The notes below the pieces were generated by a model. It worked only from the letters and a program-made list of their open reading frames with translations. It did not search any database and was not told the origin of the DNA. From Bremia lactucae (lineage: Eukaryota; Oomycota; Peronosporomycetes; Peronosporales; Peronosporaceae), in the NCBI RefSeq assembly GCF_004359215.1, contig NC_090612.1, forward strand, positions 3,500,857-3,564,856: a DNA stretch of 64,000 nt, written 5' to 3'. Shown here piece after piece: positions 42,871-55,395 of the stretch. A program made the position numbers and the translations under genes. Each line of letters begins with the position of its first letter. Positions within the stretch are counted from its first letter, which is position 1.

Positions 42871-45800
42871 GCAACGGCCATTGCCTGGTCACACAATACT
42901 TCATGCCAGGTTTGAGGTCTATCTCGTGCCCGATGCCCCTATCTACTGGTAGGCGGCTCGGAACTTCTTCTACGAACACATCGCGATGTTTCCACAGAAC
43001 CTCAAAGAACGGACTGTCTCTCAAGGCATCCCAACCTTGAGCAGCGAGCCGTTTCTTTTTGTCCGTTTCTAGGACGCTCTCGTCTATTGTGGACGTCGAG
43101 CAACAGTCCACCACGTTCTCTTCTGGAACTGGTGCGACAATTGCGTGGACCTTTCCTTCCTTTAATTCGGCGAGGAACAGATCCCACGACATCTCCGGGA
43201 GATTTACTATCTCCTCGGCAGATTTAAAGACTTGCCGGAGCACCTCAACTGAGGATGCCTCCGCAATTTCGTCTTTGACGGCCTCTAACACGTCGTTCGA
43301 AGGCCCGTCCTCTTCATTAGAGACTCATCCGAAAGTCACTCGTTTAGACGTGCCTTTGATCGTCCTAATCTGTCAGGTGCTCGTTTTTCGAGTCACCACG
43401 ACCTTTTTCTGGGAAGCGGGTGCCGTTGCACTCCTGGCTAACGCACTCCTTCCAACCGCACCAGGCTCTAGAAACTGTGCCGATTTATGCGACACTTGAC
43501 TTCATGTCAGCTCGTCGTCTACTGCCACAAGCTTCTGGCTCTGTGCAGGACATTCGGACGCAGGACTACTTGTCATCGTCCTTTTCACTACCCCAGTCTC
43601 CTCGGGCTGGGTAGGAATTGGTGACGTTTGGCATCCCTTCAACGCACCCTCAACTGTGTTCGACACTACATCAGTTGCATACGCCTCTTGCAGGAGCACA
43701 TCCTTTCCGGTGTCCTGCGTAGAGTTCGCAACTGTGCATGTACGGCAGTCTATCCATGGTTGGTACTTTGCCAATAATGGCATGCCTAGGATGAGGTCAT
43801 ACGGACTAGCACTGTGAACTTCTCTTTACAAGAGAAGTCACTAAAGCTGAAGACGAGTTCTACCTGAACTCCCTCAGACTTAACGAGCGCGCCGTTCGCT
43901 AAACGAACGGTCGCCTCTTCTCGCTTGCCATCCTGGCAAAGCGACTCAAACATTGCCGGTCACTTTCTTAGAGCCGCGAGTTTTACAAAGTATTGTAATG
44001 CACCCGAATCCACTAGGATGGTCATAGCCTCTTACTTGAGCGCTATGGACCAGCAGGGTTGAGGTCCGAAATTTCAAGACCTCAGGGACTATGCTACCAA
44101 TTTGTTCCACAACTCTGAACGCAGGGGTAGCTTCAGAGTCCGCGTCAGTAGGGCATCCCGCCCCTACTGCGCTCCTGCATTTCCCGACCCCTCAGTGGTC
44201 GATGCAGAACTCATGCGTCTCGCACGCTGGTTCTTGCCATCGCCCTTTGGGTAGGGAGTCCTCTTGCTGGGCGTCTTTGCCCCAACAGGGACCCTGGCAT
44301 AGCAGCGAGCCATCATATGGCCGCGCTTGCCGCATTTATAACAGACAACGTCAGCATTGCCCAACTCCATGGGAGTAGCATCTGACCTCTCGGCCGACGG
44401 CTTATACCAAGCTGACACCGAGGCACTGTTGTATGATCGCTCCTCAACCAAGGCAATTTGAATTGCCTCTTCCATCGTCGACGGCACCTTTCTGAAATGG
44501 GCCTGTCGCGATGGGCCATGCCGTAGTCCGTTCATAAACGCGGGCACTTCAATGTGCTCCGGAATNGACTATTTCGTGGATCTTTCCTTCCTTTAATTCG
44601 GCAAGGAACAGATCCCACGACATCTCCGGGAGATTTACTATCTCCTCGGCAGATTTAAAGACTTGCCGGAGCACCTCAACTGAGGATGCCTCCGCAATTT
44701 CGTCTTTGACGGCCTCTAACACGTCGTTCGAAGGCCCGTCCTCTTCATTAGAGACTCATCCGAAAGTCACTCGTTTAGACGTGCCTTTGATCGTCCTAAT
44801 CTGTCAGGTGCTCGTTTTTCGAGTCACCACGACCTTTTTCTGGGAAGCGGGTGCCGTTGCACTCCTGGCTAACGCACTCCTTCCAACCGCACCAGGCTCT
44901 AGAAACTGTGCCGATTTATGCGACACTTGACTTCATGTCAGCTCGTCGTCTACTGCCACAAGCTTCTGGCTCTGTGCAGGACATTCGGACGCAGGACTAC
45001 TTGTCATCGTCCTTTTCACTACCCCAGTCTCCTCGGGCTGGGTAGGAATTGGTGACGTTTGGCATCCCTTCAACGCACCCTCAACTGTGTTCGACACTAC
45101 ATCAGTTGCATACGCCTCTTGCAGGAGCACATCCTTTCCGGTGTCCTGCGTAGAGTTCGCAACTGTGCATGTACGGCAGTCTATCCATGGTTGGTACTTT
45201 GCCAATAATGGCATGCCTAGGATGAGGTCATACGGACTAGCACTGTGAACTTCTCTTTACAAGAGAAGTCACTAAAGCTGAAGACGAGTTCTACCTGAAC
45301 TCCCTCAGACTAACGAGCGCGCCGTTCGCTAAACGAACGGTCGCCTCTTCTCGCTTGCCATCCTGGCAAAGCGACTCAAACATTGCCGGTCACTTTCTTA
45401 GAGCCGCGAGTTTTACAAAGTATTGTAATGCACCCGAATCCACTAGGATGGTCATAGCCTCTTACTTGAGCGCTATGGACCAGCAGGGTTGAGGTCCGAA
45501 ATTTCAAGACCTCAGGGACTATGCTACCAATTTGTTCCACAACTCTGAACGCAGGGGTAGCTTCAGAGTCCGCGTCAGTAGGGCATCCCGCCCCTTCTGC
45601 GCTCCTGCATTTCCCGACCCCTCAGTGGTCGATGCAGAACTCATGCGTCTCGCACGCTGGTTCTTGCCATCGCCCTTTGGGTAGGGAGTCCTCTTGCTGG
45701 GCGTCTTTGCCCCAGCAGGGACCCTGGCATAGCAGCGAGCCATCATATGGCCGCGCTTGCCGCATTTATAACAGACAACGTCAGCATTGCCCAACTCCAT

Positions 45801-46700
45801 GGGAGTAGCATCTGACCTCTCGGCCGACGGCTTATACCAAGCTGACACCGAGGCACTGTTGTATGATCGCTCCTCAACCAAGGCAATTTGAATTGCCTCT
45901 TCCATCGTCGACGGCACCTTTTTGAAAAGGGCCTGTCGCGATGGGCCATGCCGTAGTCCGTTCATAAACGCGGGCACTTCAATGTGCTCCGGAATCGGAC
46001 CTACGGTAATGGACGCCGACAGCGACGCATCTCTTACACATACTCTTGCGGAGATCGCTTCGCCCGTCGCGCTTCAAAGAAGCGCGCCTGAAGAAACACT
46101 TCGTTGTTCGGCGGCTAATACATGGCGCAAATCATTGCCTTAAAGATCGCCCATGTAGGGAACGCCTTAACGTCCGCCAAAAGCGCCGAGTAATCCCACT
46201 CTGAGGCCTTACCGCGCAGGTACGACATGGCGTTCGACACCATCCGGCTGTCGTTCTCGATAAACTGCACGTCACCGCATTGCTCCACGGCTTACAGCCA
46301 CTGGACAATCGTGTGCGCTGCAGTTCCATCGAACTTGGGCGGGTCCATCCGAGTGGGCCTCGGAATGATGCGGCCGGGTAGAGAGCATCTCAACAGTCCT
46401 GTTGAGAGCCTTGCTCCGAGTCTGCTCACGCCTCAGCCCATCTTGAGTCTGGATGACGGTCTCGGCCGCAGCATGGCTCTGTGCCTCGGACGTGGATCTC
46501 CGCTGTCCGAGCACGAATGCCTCAAACTGTTCCAACTGAGCAACATGTTGCTCAGGAGGACCACACAGGAGCCTGATCAGGGCTTGTTCAACAATTCCCT
46601 GCGCCATAAGCCCTGCCACCTCCCGATGATGTTCGGAAAGGTGGGAGAAATAAGCCTAACTAATATTGAGGCTCATCCTTACGTACACACGCAGAGATGA
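42871..46700 (-). pseudogene. Family C gag-protease-RT start, with a 1.4-kb duplication
   Basis: From 46619: gag N-terminal part; gag C-terminal part with CCHC knuckle CYKCGKRGHMMARC at about 45735-45780 and again at about 44300-44350; protease tail LLAKYQPWIDCRTCTVANS twice; then the RT lead-in FVEEVPSRLPVDRGIGHEID and YCVTRQWPLQKEQ ending at 42871, where strand orientation switches. Several frameshifts. Confidence 0.8.
43144..45996. repeat. 1.43-kb tandem duplication bordering a single N
   Basis: 43144-44565 and 44575-45996 are nearly identical (offset 1431). They differ at a few bases, such as CCTACTGCG versus CCTTCTGCG, a one-base indel near 45310, and TTCTGAAATGG versus TTTTGAAAAGG. An N at 44566 marks the joint. 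Confidence 0.9.
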
Positions 46701-46732
46701 GGGTCGTGGGAAGGATTTCTAGTGCTACCACG

Positions 46733-47264
46733 TGTAGGCGGGCACGTCGTAATGCGGCCACGCTCTACTTAGACACACACCCTAGCACAGCGAGAAAGCG
46801 GTTTAACCAGCTTCTCTTGCGTGCAGTGAGGTTGTTGTGGTGGGCGCGTTAGCGACCTCACCCACCGCACTAAGTACTCTGGTTAAGTGTCGTCACGGGA
46901 GCGGTAATCCGGCTCCTCGTGCGCACTTACCAAGTAGGAAGTATTTTTCAGACTTATTTATATTTAATCGTGTTAAATATAAATACCTATTTTTACCAAT
47001 CAAAATGTCATCCCTATAGATAACACTTAAGATGTATTGCGAGCGTATCTTTCTAAATACCTCGCGTAACGGATGACGCTGGGCGTCATCCCTCCTAATG
47101 TGAATGCACCCATGTGCATCGCATACACAAGGGTTGGTCACAAATGTGCTCCACACCCGAGTGCTGGGTCTATTACTTTAATTTAGTATCTGACCATCTC
47201 CTTAAGGACACCAAGTGTACTTAACGGGGACTGTGTAACATTTGGGCAACTTTAGCCCGTTACA
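46733..47264 (-). repeat. LTR-C (5' LTR of family C)
   Basis: 532 bp. On the minus strand it runs TGTAACGGGCTAAAG to GTGCCCGCCTACA and is followed by the TGGTAGCAC primer-site-like sequence and gag. Its right neighbour is the family A antisense ORF, entered in mid-frame. Confidence 0.82.
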
Positions 47265-47267
47265 AAA

Positions 47268-48686
47268 TGGCCGACTCGGGGAGAGCAGAACAGTCGCCTG
47301 GTCATTGCTAGGCGGCTGACTATGAGTCTTCAAATAAGGGGGTTTAACCGGATGAACGTGCTAGTAGCATTCCCTATAGCATGTTTGATTTTATTCCGAC
47401 GATAAGGAGCACCGTCTCCCGTGCCGCCACCCGCACACAATTCTGTGTGTGGTGATGACGATGGCGTAAGCCACCGTAATAAACTTCTTGTGGTACCCAT
47501 GCTTCTGTGGGTACCACTCAGGGGAGCGTAAACAATAAAATGTATCGTCTTGATCCTGAGTAAAAGCAATGGCTTTTGCCCGAACGGCTAGTCAATAGCT
47601 TGTCTGGAGAGACTACTCCTCACAATATACATCCCTTATTTATTGCGACAATCTACGTGGCTTTAATCCCAGCACGAAGAACATTCGCGCTGAGGAGTTC
47701 TCGATGTTTTTCATTAAAATTGATTGTATACTGGCAACAACAAGCAAGATAAAAGCTCGTTGATGCAAGCTTGGGACACGTTCAATCGCAATGTCAAAGA
47801 CATTGGACGCTAAGCCTGGCTTCAAAGCCTTAACGCGATTCTCGTTGAGTTTAAAAACGAACTCCAACCGGTGCAAGGTATAAATTGCATCAGTTGTCTG
47901 GTGAAACAGGACTTACATGCCTCACGTGTCCGTGTTGTAACGACACCACGAAACGAGCGAAAGTGGATGTTAATTTCCTTTCTTCGCCCTGATAGAGGGC
48001 TCGCATCAATATCGAGATGCGCGATGCGATTGACGTTTTTACGAGCGCCAGGGGCGCGTGTTTTCCGATAGACCTTCAGATCCATCGGATGTGGGTCACG
48101 TCATTCTGACGGACGAGGCCATCAACGTCAACAACTAGCTGGGAACGAGGTTCCCAGCTGTCATGCGAAGGTGGATAACCTCGCCAGCGTACCAGATAAC
48201 TCGTTCGCTACCCGATGGTTTATCCACAAGGAAACGTTGACCATCGAGGGAATCCACCAATGGTTGTGGTGGAGGAGGAAAAATTAGATCCGAACAGTGT
48301 GTCGGGGCTAGAGTCGAAGATCGACAAACTCGACCGCGACCTCTATGTATTGGAGGAGGGATCTTCAACACTAGCGCGGTAAGCGTCACTCCTTGGAGCA
48401 GACGGTGCAAGCTCACTATATCGAACGATTGGAAGACCGCTCAAAGAGTGCGTACTCCATGTTGGAGTACGAGCGGAAGTATCATGCTGTTCGCGATAAG
48501 CTGTCGTCAGCTCATCGTAGTTTCGAGGATATTCGGAACCGGCATGAGAAACTTCAGGTTCAACATGGGAATCTGGTTCGCGATCACAAGAATCTTTTGG
48601 GGATTCTTGAAAAGGGTGGTCAAATCCGTCCTCGGAAGAAGCCGCGTACTGATGGTACGGGCGGAGCTGACCAACGTAACTCGTAG
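47268..48686 (+). pseudogene. Antisense ORF of family A, second copy
   Basis: It is collinear with 21420-22862. The 5' half is frameshifted, but SLSGETTPHN and PLFIAT are recognisable. The 3' coiled-coil part is open for 97 codons at 48393-48686, with DRSKSAYSMLEYERKYHAV and NLVRDHKNLLGILEK retained. Confidence 0.6.
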
Positions 48687-51600
48687 GATCCGTTCGCATC
48701 CTACGTGGCAATTCTACTGTGTACGCATTGCCTCTGCGATGCAGTACACGAAATAACCCAATGAACTTGGGTATAGTTTACTGCTACTCACGTCAGCAAC
48801 TACGCACTTGAGTAAATTTACCGTAGAGAGTAGTACTAGGTCATTAATTTTAAATGAATAGCATTTGCTCTTCCATGTTCGTCCGCGTTCCGTTTCTGAT
48901 GGTCCACTGCGTAACTAATGGAATCCTGCACGAAACGGATTACTGATTCTCGAGCCGGCAGAAATTCCTTCGCTGACTCATTTGTTTCGTTTTTTACAGT
49001 GCACTTTGTGCGTACTGCCATAGATCTTCTCATCTTTGATGTCGATTGCTTCGACATCGACATCACTCGAGTCGTTGGTAACTTTGACGCGTGATGAACA
49101 TGAGCCAGAAAGTTTTTTGCTCGTGCGAGTCCCCCCTTCTTAAATTTGAGGATCCTTTAAATTGGGTGGGTATGCGTGGATGGCGAATTTGACCATCGGT
49201 TATAACTCGCTCCTATTCAGATACGATTGACGTAACCTCAAAGTTTCTCTTCGAGGAAACGATTTACGCGTTCCGTCCGACCATCTGTCTCTGGATGATC
49301 AGAAGTTGACATAGTCTACCGTGTTCCGAGTGATCGGAACACGGATTGCCAAAACTACGCCGTGAACTGTGGATCTCTATCCGAGACTTGTTCACGGGTT
49401 GAACCGTGAAGTTTGAATATTGTGTCGATAAAGACACGGGCACAGCTCGGAGCCGTGATCGACTCTGGTACTGCAACAAGATGTACCAATTTTCTAAAAT
49501 CTGTCTCTAAAAACAAGAATTCCATTGTTTCTGTGATCGTCTTCGGGAAATCCGAAGACAAAGTCCATAGATACGGACTGCCAACATTCTGCCGGAAGTG
49601 GTAGATGTTGAAGAGGTGCACGGGATAAAGGGCTAGGCTTCACTCGTTGACATACCTCGCAAGCACGAATGTACTTGCGCACGAATGTACTTGCGCACGA
49701 ACTGATACTGGCGGGGCCAGTAAAAGTTGCGACTTACTGTGAGATAAGTCTTCTCACGTCCACGATGCCCACTTGTTGGTGCATCGTGACACTCATACAT
49801 GATGCGCAAGCGAAAATCATTGAGTTGGGACGACGGCACGTGGAGTGTTGCCGGCAACGGCTGTGTAATACAATAAGCCGTTGCACTCGTTGACATACCT
49901 CGCAAGCACGAATGTACTTGCGCACAAACTGATACTGGCGTGGCCAGTAAAAGTCGCGACTTACTGTGAGGTAAGTCTTCTCACGTCCACGATGTCCACT
50001 TGTTGGAGCATCGTGACACTCATACATGATGCGCAAGCGCAAATCATTGTGAGTTGGGACGACGACACGTGGGGTGTCGCCGGTAACGGCTGTGTAATAC
50101 AATAAGCCGTTACGTGTTGTGTATCGATCGGGTAACAATCGATATAAAGCCGGTAAATCTTTAAAAGATTTATCGGATGGATTCATTTATTGGTCCATAA
50201 AATATAGAAGGTCCTTATCTTCTTTGTAGGCTTTCTTTGCGTCATCAACTAAGACACTCGTAGTGAGTATCGCAACAGTGGAATTATCTTCACTGTTGGA
50301 GTGCACTGCTGACTCGAATTGGGTCGGCGTGATAACGCATCAAAAACGACATTAAGTCGTCCTGATTTATATTCGACGGAGAAATTATACTCCGCGATGA
50401 AGGATAGACACCTCGCCATCTTTGCGAGAGGTGTGGGATTGTACGGCCGTGCGTAATGACGCATGGTCCGCATATACGATGAGCGGTCGATCTCCTAAGA
50501 GATAGACCCTAAATTTAGCCAATGCATATTTCATCGCAAGAAGTTCCTTATCATGCACTGAGTAATTGCGCTCAGCTGGTTGCAGCGGGCGCGATTGGTA
50601 ACAGACGACGCGCTCCGCGCCGTCTGTATCGTATTGCATTAACGCGCAGCCGATAGCGAAATCGCTGGCGTCACAGACCACATGGAATGGTCTGTCTTGA
50701 TCTGCAATCGCCACGATGGGCGATTGCATCAAGCTTTGCTTGATACCTTCAAACGAACGCTGACAATCAGCGTTCCATAACCATTTCTCGTCTTTTTTCA
50801 AGAGACGAGAGAGATGAACTGTCATCTCTGCATAATTGCGAGAGTACTTGTGCAAGTACGCCGCTAAACCAAGGAACTTTCTAAGTCCCTTGACATCGAC
50901 TGGAACTGGCCAGTCGGTAATTGCCTTGATCTTTTCGGGATCAGGGCGCACGCCGTGTTTACCGACGATGCACTCAAAAAGTGGTATTTCGCTTGCAGCG
51001 AATATACACTTCTTGAGATTTGCATACAACTTAGGCTTTCGCATAAGTGTAAGAACCTGACGAACGTGAGTTTTATGAATTTCCACGTCCGTCTTTCCGT
51101 CCATGGCCCGGCTGGACGAATACATCGTCAAAATAACTTGTTGATAATTCTCGCAACGGTCTCAACAGATCCGTTACGCATCTATTGAATGCTGCAGGCG
51201 TTACTAAGCCCCTGTGGCATCACTAGCCATCCCCAGAGCATCCCACTGGGAGTGCTCACTGCTGTGTGCGGGATGTCCCGTTCACACATAAGGATTTGAT
51301 AGAACCCATCCATCAGATCCGTAGATGATAAGATCGTACTCTTCGACATACCATCTATGATTACGTCTTTTCTCGGTATCGGCGTTTGAGCCGGTACCGT
51401 TGCAGCATTCAGTTTGTTGAATGCGAGCACTATCTGCCACCCTCCTGTGGCCTTTCGCACACAGAAGGTAGGAGAGATATGTGGGGGGGGGGGTCACACC
51501 CTTACATGGCCCGCTTTTAATAGATCGATAAAGAACTTATCGATCGCAAGTACTTGTTCACGAGGCAGTGGTCACTGCTTCATGACACAGTACTGCGAGC

Positions 51601-51700
51601 CCGGTTTGAGCTCAATCTCATATCGAGTGCCTTTATTTCTTAGGCAACTCGCATAGAACTGTTTCAGGGAATACATCCCTGAGTTCAATTAGATCTTTGT
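48343..51700 (-). pseudogene. Family A pol, second copy
   Basis: RT at about 51600-50950 (FNKLNAATVPAQTPIPRKDV, DGFYQILMCERDIPHTAV); RNase H at 50800-50385 (HVVCDASDFAIGCALMQYD, VHDKELLAMKYALAKFRVYL); integrase zinc region duplicated at 49640-50105; integrase fragments near 49400-49620; pol tail near 48700. A run of G at 51484-51493 breaks the RT frame. Confidence 0.82.
49640..50105. repeat. Tandem duplication of the integrase zinc-binding segment
   Basis: Two units of about 230 bp, each running from GTTGACATACCTCGCAAGC to GTGTAATACAATAAGCCGTT. Each encodes ECHDAPTSGHRGREKTYLTV and FYWPRQYQFVRKYIRA on the minus strand. A smaller duplication (GCACGAATGTACTTGC) lies inside the left unit. Confidence 0.82.
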
Positions 51701-51961
51701 ATAAAGGATTTGTCTTAAGTGACTTTAAGGATTAAGTAGTATATCTTTCAATCCGAGTCTTGACATCGAGGACACTTTCGTCCATCGATTAGTTGCTGAG
51801 AATCCGTTCGTTCTCTGCAAAAATTACCGCTGACCGAATGTCGTAATCGTCCTCTGTCGCGAGTATACAGATCTGCTTGATTTTACCACCATGCAGATCT
51901 CTCAAGAACTGCTTGGGTTCTAGGCTTAATAACTGAGTTATCTCCGAAGTCAACTTCGGAG

Positions 51962-53117
51962 ATGCGGCACACTCTCATCAATTTTGAGTGCATCCTCACG
52001 GAAGAGAGACCTTCGCCTTGTAAACAGATCAGCGTCATCGCAAACCGCAACAAAAAGTACTCATCTGTCTCAACGATTAGCTTACTGGCTATTGTTTTCT
52101 CTGAGTAAAACTTCGTCGTTGTCTATAAGCCAGGCAAACAAAATACTTTTGCCGATGCGCTGTCGCAATGTCCTGATTACGTTCCTCGCTTGGACCTGAG
52201 TCGTCAGAATACTGACGGCGATGATGGCGGCATATGCAGGCGTGTGTGTCACTGTATCTGACCCGAGTCGTTTCAGTTACCTCTTCATGATAAGATTGTA
52301 ACGGCTTACGGTGATGACCCCGATTACGATGAAATAATCGCGTATCTATGCTCACCCAACGACTCTTCAGTGGGGGCTCTTTCCAGTCCTAAGCGTGATC
52401 ACATCACGCATTACAGCTTAGACAGAGACTTGTTGGTGTACATCATTTAATGCGCCTCGGACCGTGGTTGCTAACGAATCGGATTCACGAGCTCGGATAT
52501 TTCACGAGTTCCATGATTGCCCACCCAAAGGTCATGTTGGCCGCGAAAACAATTTCGCGGCTATTTTAAGCAATTTTATTGGCCTCACTTGTATAAATGA
52601 GAGCGCAATTGGGTGCAGACCTGTGGAATTTGCCAGCGTGCAAAGCCGTCGCCTTCGTCGCAAGCTCCCCTGCGACCACTCCAAACGCTTCGGAGGCATG
52701 GCGGATGATTTCTATAGGCCTTATCTATGACCTCTTTTTTGCCCGATGCCAAAGGCCAAACTGAAATCTTGTTTTTTGCTGAATGCTTCAATTAAAAAGT
52801 CATACCATCCCTATCACGGCGCAAACCACCGCGGTTGAGACCGCGGTGCACTTCATCGATGCAGTGTACCGTCATCATGGTCTTCCGGAGATGATTGTGC
52901 CCGACCGCGATCCACGGTTTTCTTCCCCTTTCTAGAATAAACTGTTCGGGCTTCTTTGAACTACATTGCTGATGTCTACGGCGACATATCGTTAGACCAA
53001 TGGGCAAGCTGAACGATCGCGTTCTCGAAGACGTTCTTAATCGCAGCTATGCGACATCGTTTACCATTTGGAGCTCCTTTCCGTCACTGGCTAACTTCGC
53101 ACTCACAACGCTAAACA
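51962..53117 (+). pseudogene. Family D fragment: RNase H to integrase core
   Basis: It matches 56436-57592 closely. Contains ARIFHEFHDCPPKGHVGREN of the integrase zinc region, and the RNase H end. Both borders are abrupt: family A on the left and LTR-C on the right. Confidence 0.8.
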
Positions 53118-53670
53118 TGTAGGCGGGCACGTCGTAATGCGGCCACGCTCTACTTAGCACACACCCTAGCACAGCGAGGAAGCGGTTTGTACCTGCTTCT
53201 CTGGCGTGCAGTGAGGTAGTTGTGGTGGGCGCGCAAGCGACCTCACCCAACACACTAAGAACTCTGGTGAAGTGACGTCACGGGAGCGGTAATCCGTCTC
53301 CTCGTGCGCACTTACCAAGTAGGTAGTAAATTTCAGACTGATTTATATTTAATAGAATTAAATACAAATACCTATTTTTACCAATTAAAATGATATCTCT
53401 ATAGATATCATTTAATATGTATTGCGAGCGTATCTTTATAGATACCTCGCGTAACTGATGACGCTAGCCGTCATCATGGATGACGCTGGGCGTCATCCCT
53501 CCTAATGTGAATGCACCCATGTGCATCACATCCACAAGGGTTGGTCACAAATGTGCACCACACCCGAGTGTTGGGTCTAATTACTATTATTTAGTAATTG
53601 ACCATCCCCTTAAGTACCAAATGTACTTAATGGGGACTGTGTAACATTAGGGCAACTCTAGCCCGTTACA
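53118..53670 (-). repeat. LTR-C, solo or mosaic copy
   Basis: 553 bp, TGTAGGCGGGCACG to TAGCCCGTTACA. It lies between family D integrase and family A protease without a matching target duplication (flanks TAAACA and CATGA). It contains a short internal duplication of GATGACGCTNGNCGTCATC near 53457-53497. Confidence 0.82.
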
Positions 53671-55395
53671 CATGAAATGCGTATATTTATTGATTTTTGT
53701 CATTGTTATGATTTAGATTTAGTCGTGGCCATGGTGTAAACAGCGTAAATATTAAGGACTGAAGACGCTAGCAATAAATTCTTGAAGATGTAGTAATCCG
53801 CATATTGTTTGCTTTCCAGCTTCGTGTTTAGAACGTGGGAAGAGATGAAATCATCATCATACTGTAAATCTCTTAACGTGTAGTGAAATTTCACTACGCG
53901 TTTCATCACTGTTATCGATGCGCCTGTCGCTAGACGCACCGTCATCCTCGTTGGAGGGATGTCGCGCTCAACATATTTGAGCCTACTACCCTCTAGTGAC
54001 TGGCGACGAATAAAGTTATTCGACACTCCGCAGTCCACTAGGGCTCTAAGTGACAAATCATTTGTCACTTTCAACTTCAAGGTGATGAGAGATACCTCAT
54101 CACCAGGTGCAGACACATAATGATTGTGTGTCAGGAGCAACTTTCATCAGAGATTTGCAAATTCTCTTGAGGTTGCTGGATCAGTAGGGCGTTGCGCCCC
54201 TACTGACCCCGTCCATTTTTTGGCGGTCCGCCTCGCTGTTGCGATTTCGCAACAACGTCGGATCCGCGACCGTTGCCCTTTTTGGCATACGGTCCACAAT
54301 TACGTTCAGTACTACTTTTCGGTGCTGGACGTGGGGCACTACACTCATGAGCGAAATGTCCCAATTTTTGGCAGCGATGGCATTTTTGCGATCGCTTATT
54401 GTTATGAAAGCGAGGTCTCTCGCTTTCGACGTAGGAAAGGTCCATGGGTTCTGGACCTCCTAATTCGTGTCGCCTTGGTGGACGATATGATGACGAACTC
54501 GCTTGAGCCTGTCTCAAGCTAAAGCCCTCCTGCTCCGCAACGAATGTTGCACCTACAACCGTAGCCAGTCCCAAGCGGAACAGGTGGGTCTTTACGGGAC
54601 CATCCGTAGACCTTGCATGAAAACCGTAATTGGTTGTATGTGATACAACTCGCTAAGAGTCGTAAATACTGGGCAAAAGCGTGAACATCACGCTTGCCTT
54701 GCTTGAGTTTCAGAAGCTCTGACCGAGCTCTGAACTCAGCCCTAGGCCTGTTTGAGCCGGGCTTTAAAGTATCTAGCGACCCAAGGACATATGGGTCGCG
54801 CAACTTAAGGCCTAGTGCCCAAGTTTTAGCACGACATGCCAAATTTGACTGAGCAAATGCGACTTGCATTTGCCCGTCGACGATGTGACGAGCCCTTTTG
54901 GCATCGTCCAACTAGACAAACCATCTTAAGAGGGAGTCTTCTTTAACTCCCCTATTCTTAGACGTTTCAATCTTTAAGGTTTCATGACGACGCATGTGCG
55001 TCATCCCAGGCACAGGGGTCTGTACCTGTTGTAACCTCAACAGTTCTGCCCGTTGAGAGCCTTACTGATTAACAAGGCAACGTCCTCCTTCTCCTTTGCC
55101 TCGTCAACTTCATGTTGTATGAACTTGGTGATGGCTGAATGGAGGGCATCTCTATCCAAACCGGACAGCATGGCCAGGATGGCATCATTCCCTACGGTCA
55201 AACTCATTCGTTTGACCGCACTCCTTTCTATGTCACTTAGGAAGGAGCGGCTATCACGCGCAACCTGATGCGTATTTCCATTATCATCTAACATGTCCAT
55301 GTAAGAAGATAAAATTATGGTATTTGGACGGACTACAAAGTGCTACCACTTGTAACGGTTCAATGCCGACTTGTACTGCTTCAGTACTAATCCAC
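53671..55395 (-). pseudogene. Family A gag and protease, with LTR-A end
   Basis: On the minus strand: LTR-A terminus near 55352-55395, primer-site sequence, gag start MDMLDDNGNTHQVARDSRSF at 55300, gag core 54911-54519 (LRDPYVLGSLDTLKPGS), CCHC knuckle CHRCQKLGHFAHEC near 54360, and protease 54140-53706 (LRALVDCGVSNNFI, with DCG where DSG/DTG is usual). This supplies the gag missing from the other family A copies. Confidence 0.82.

Larger units (their letters stand above)
40569..47264 (-). mobile_element. Ty3/gypsy family C element
   Basis: LTR-C at both ends in the same orientation (46733-47264 as 5' LTR, 40569-40634 as the start of the 3' LTR running into an N gap). Gag, protease, RT, RNase H and integrase follow on the minus strand, with two segments flipped to the plus strand. 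The flanks do not show a matching target duplication. Defective. Confidence 0.78.
47265..51961 (-). mobile_element. Second family A copy, truncated
   Basis: The same layout as 21.3-30.2 kb without the copia insertion: antisense ORF, pol tail, integrase, RNase H, RT, ending at 51961 where family D sequence begins. More decayed than the first copy. It lacks its 3' LTR, which is replaced by LTR-C. Confidence 0.82.
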
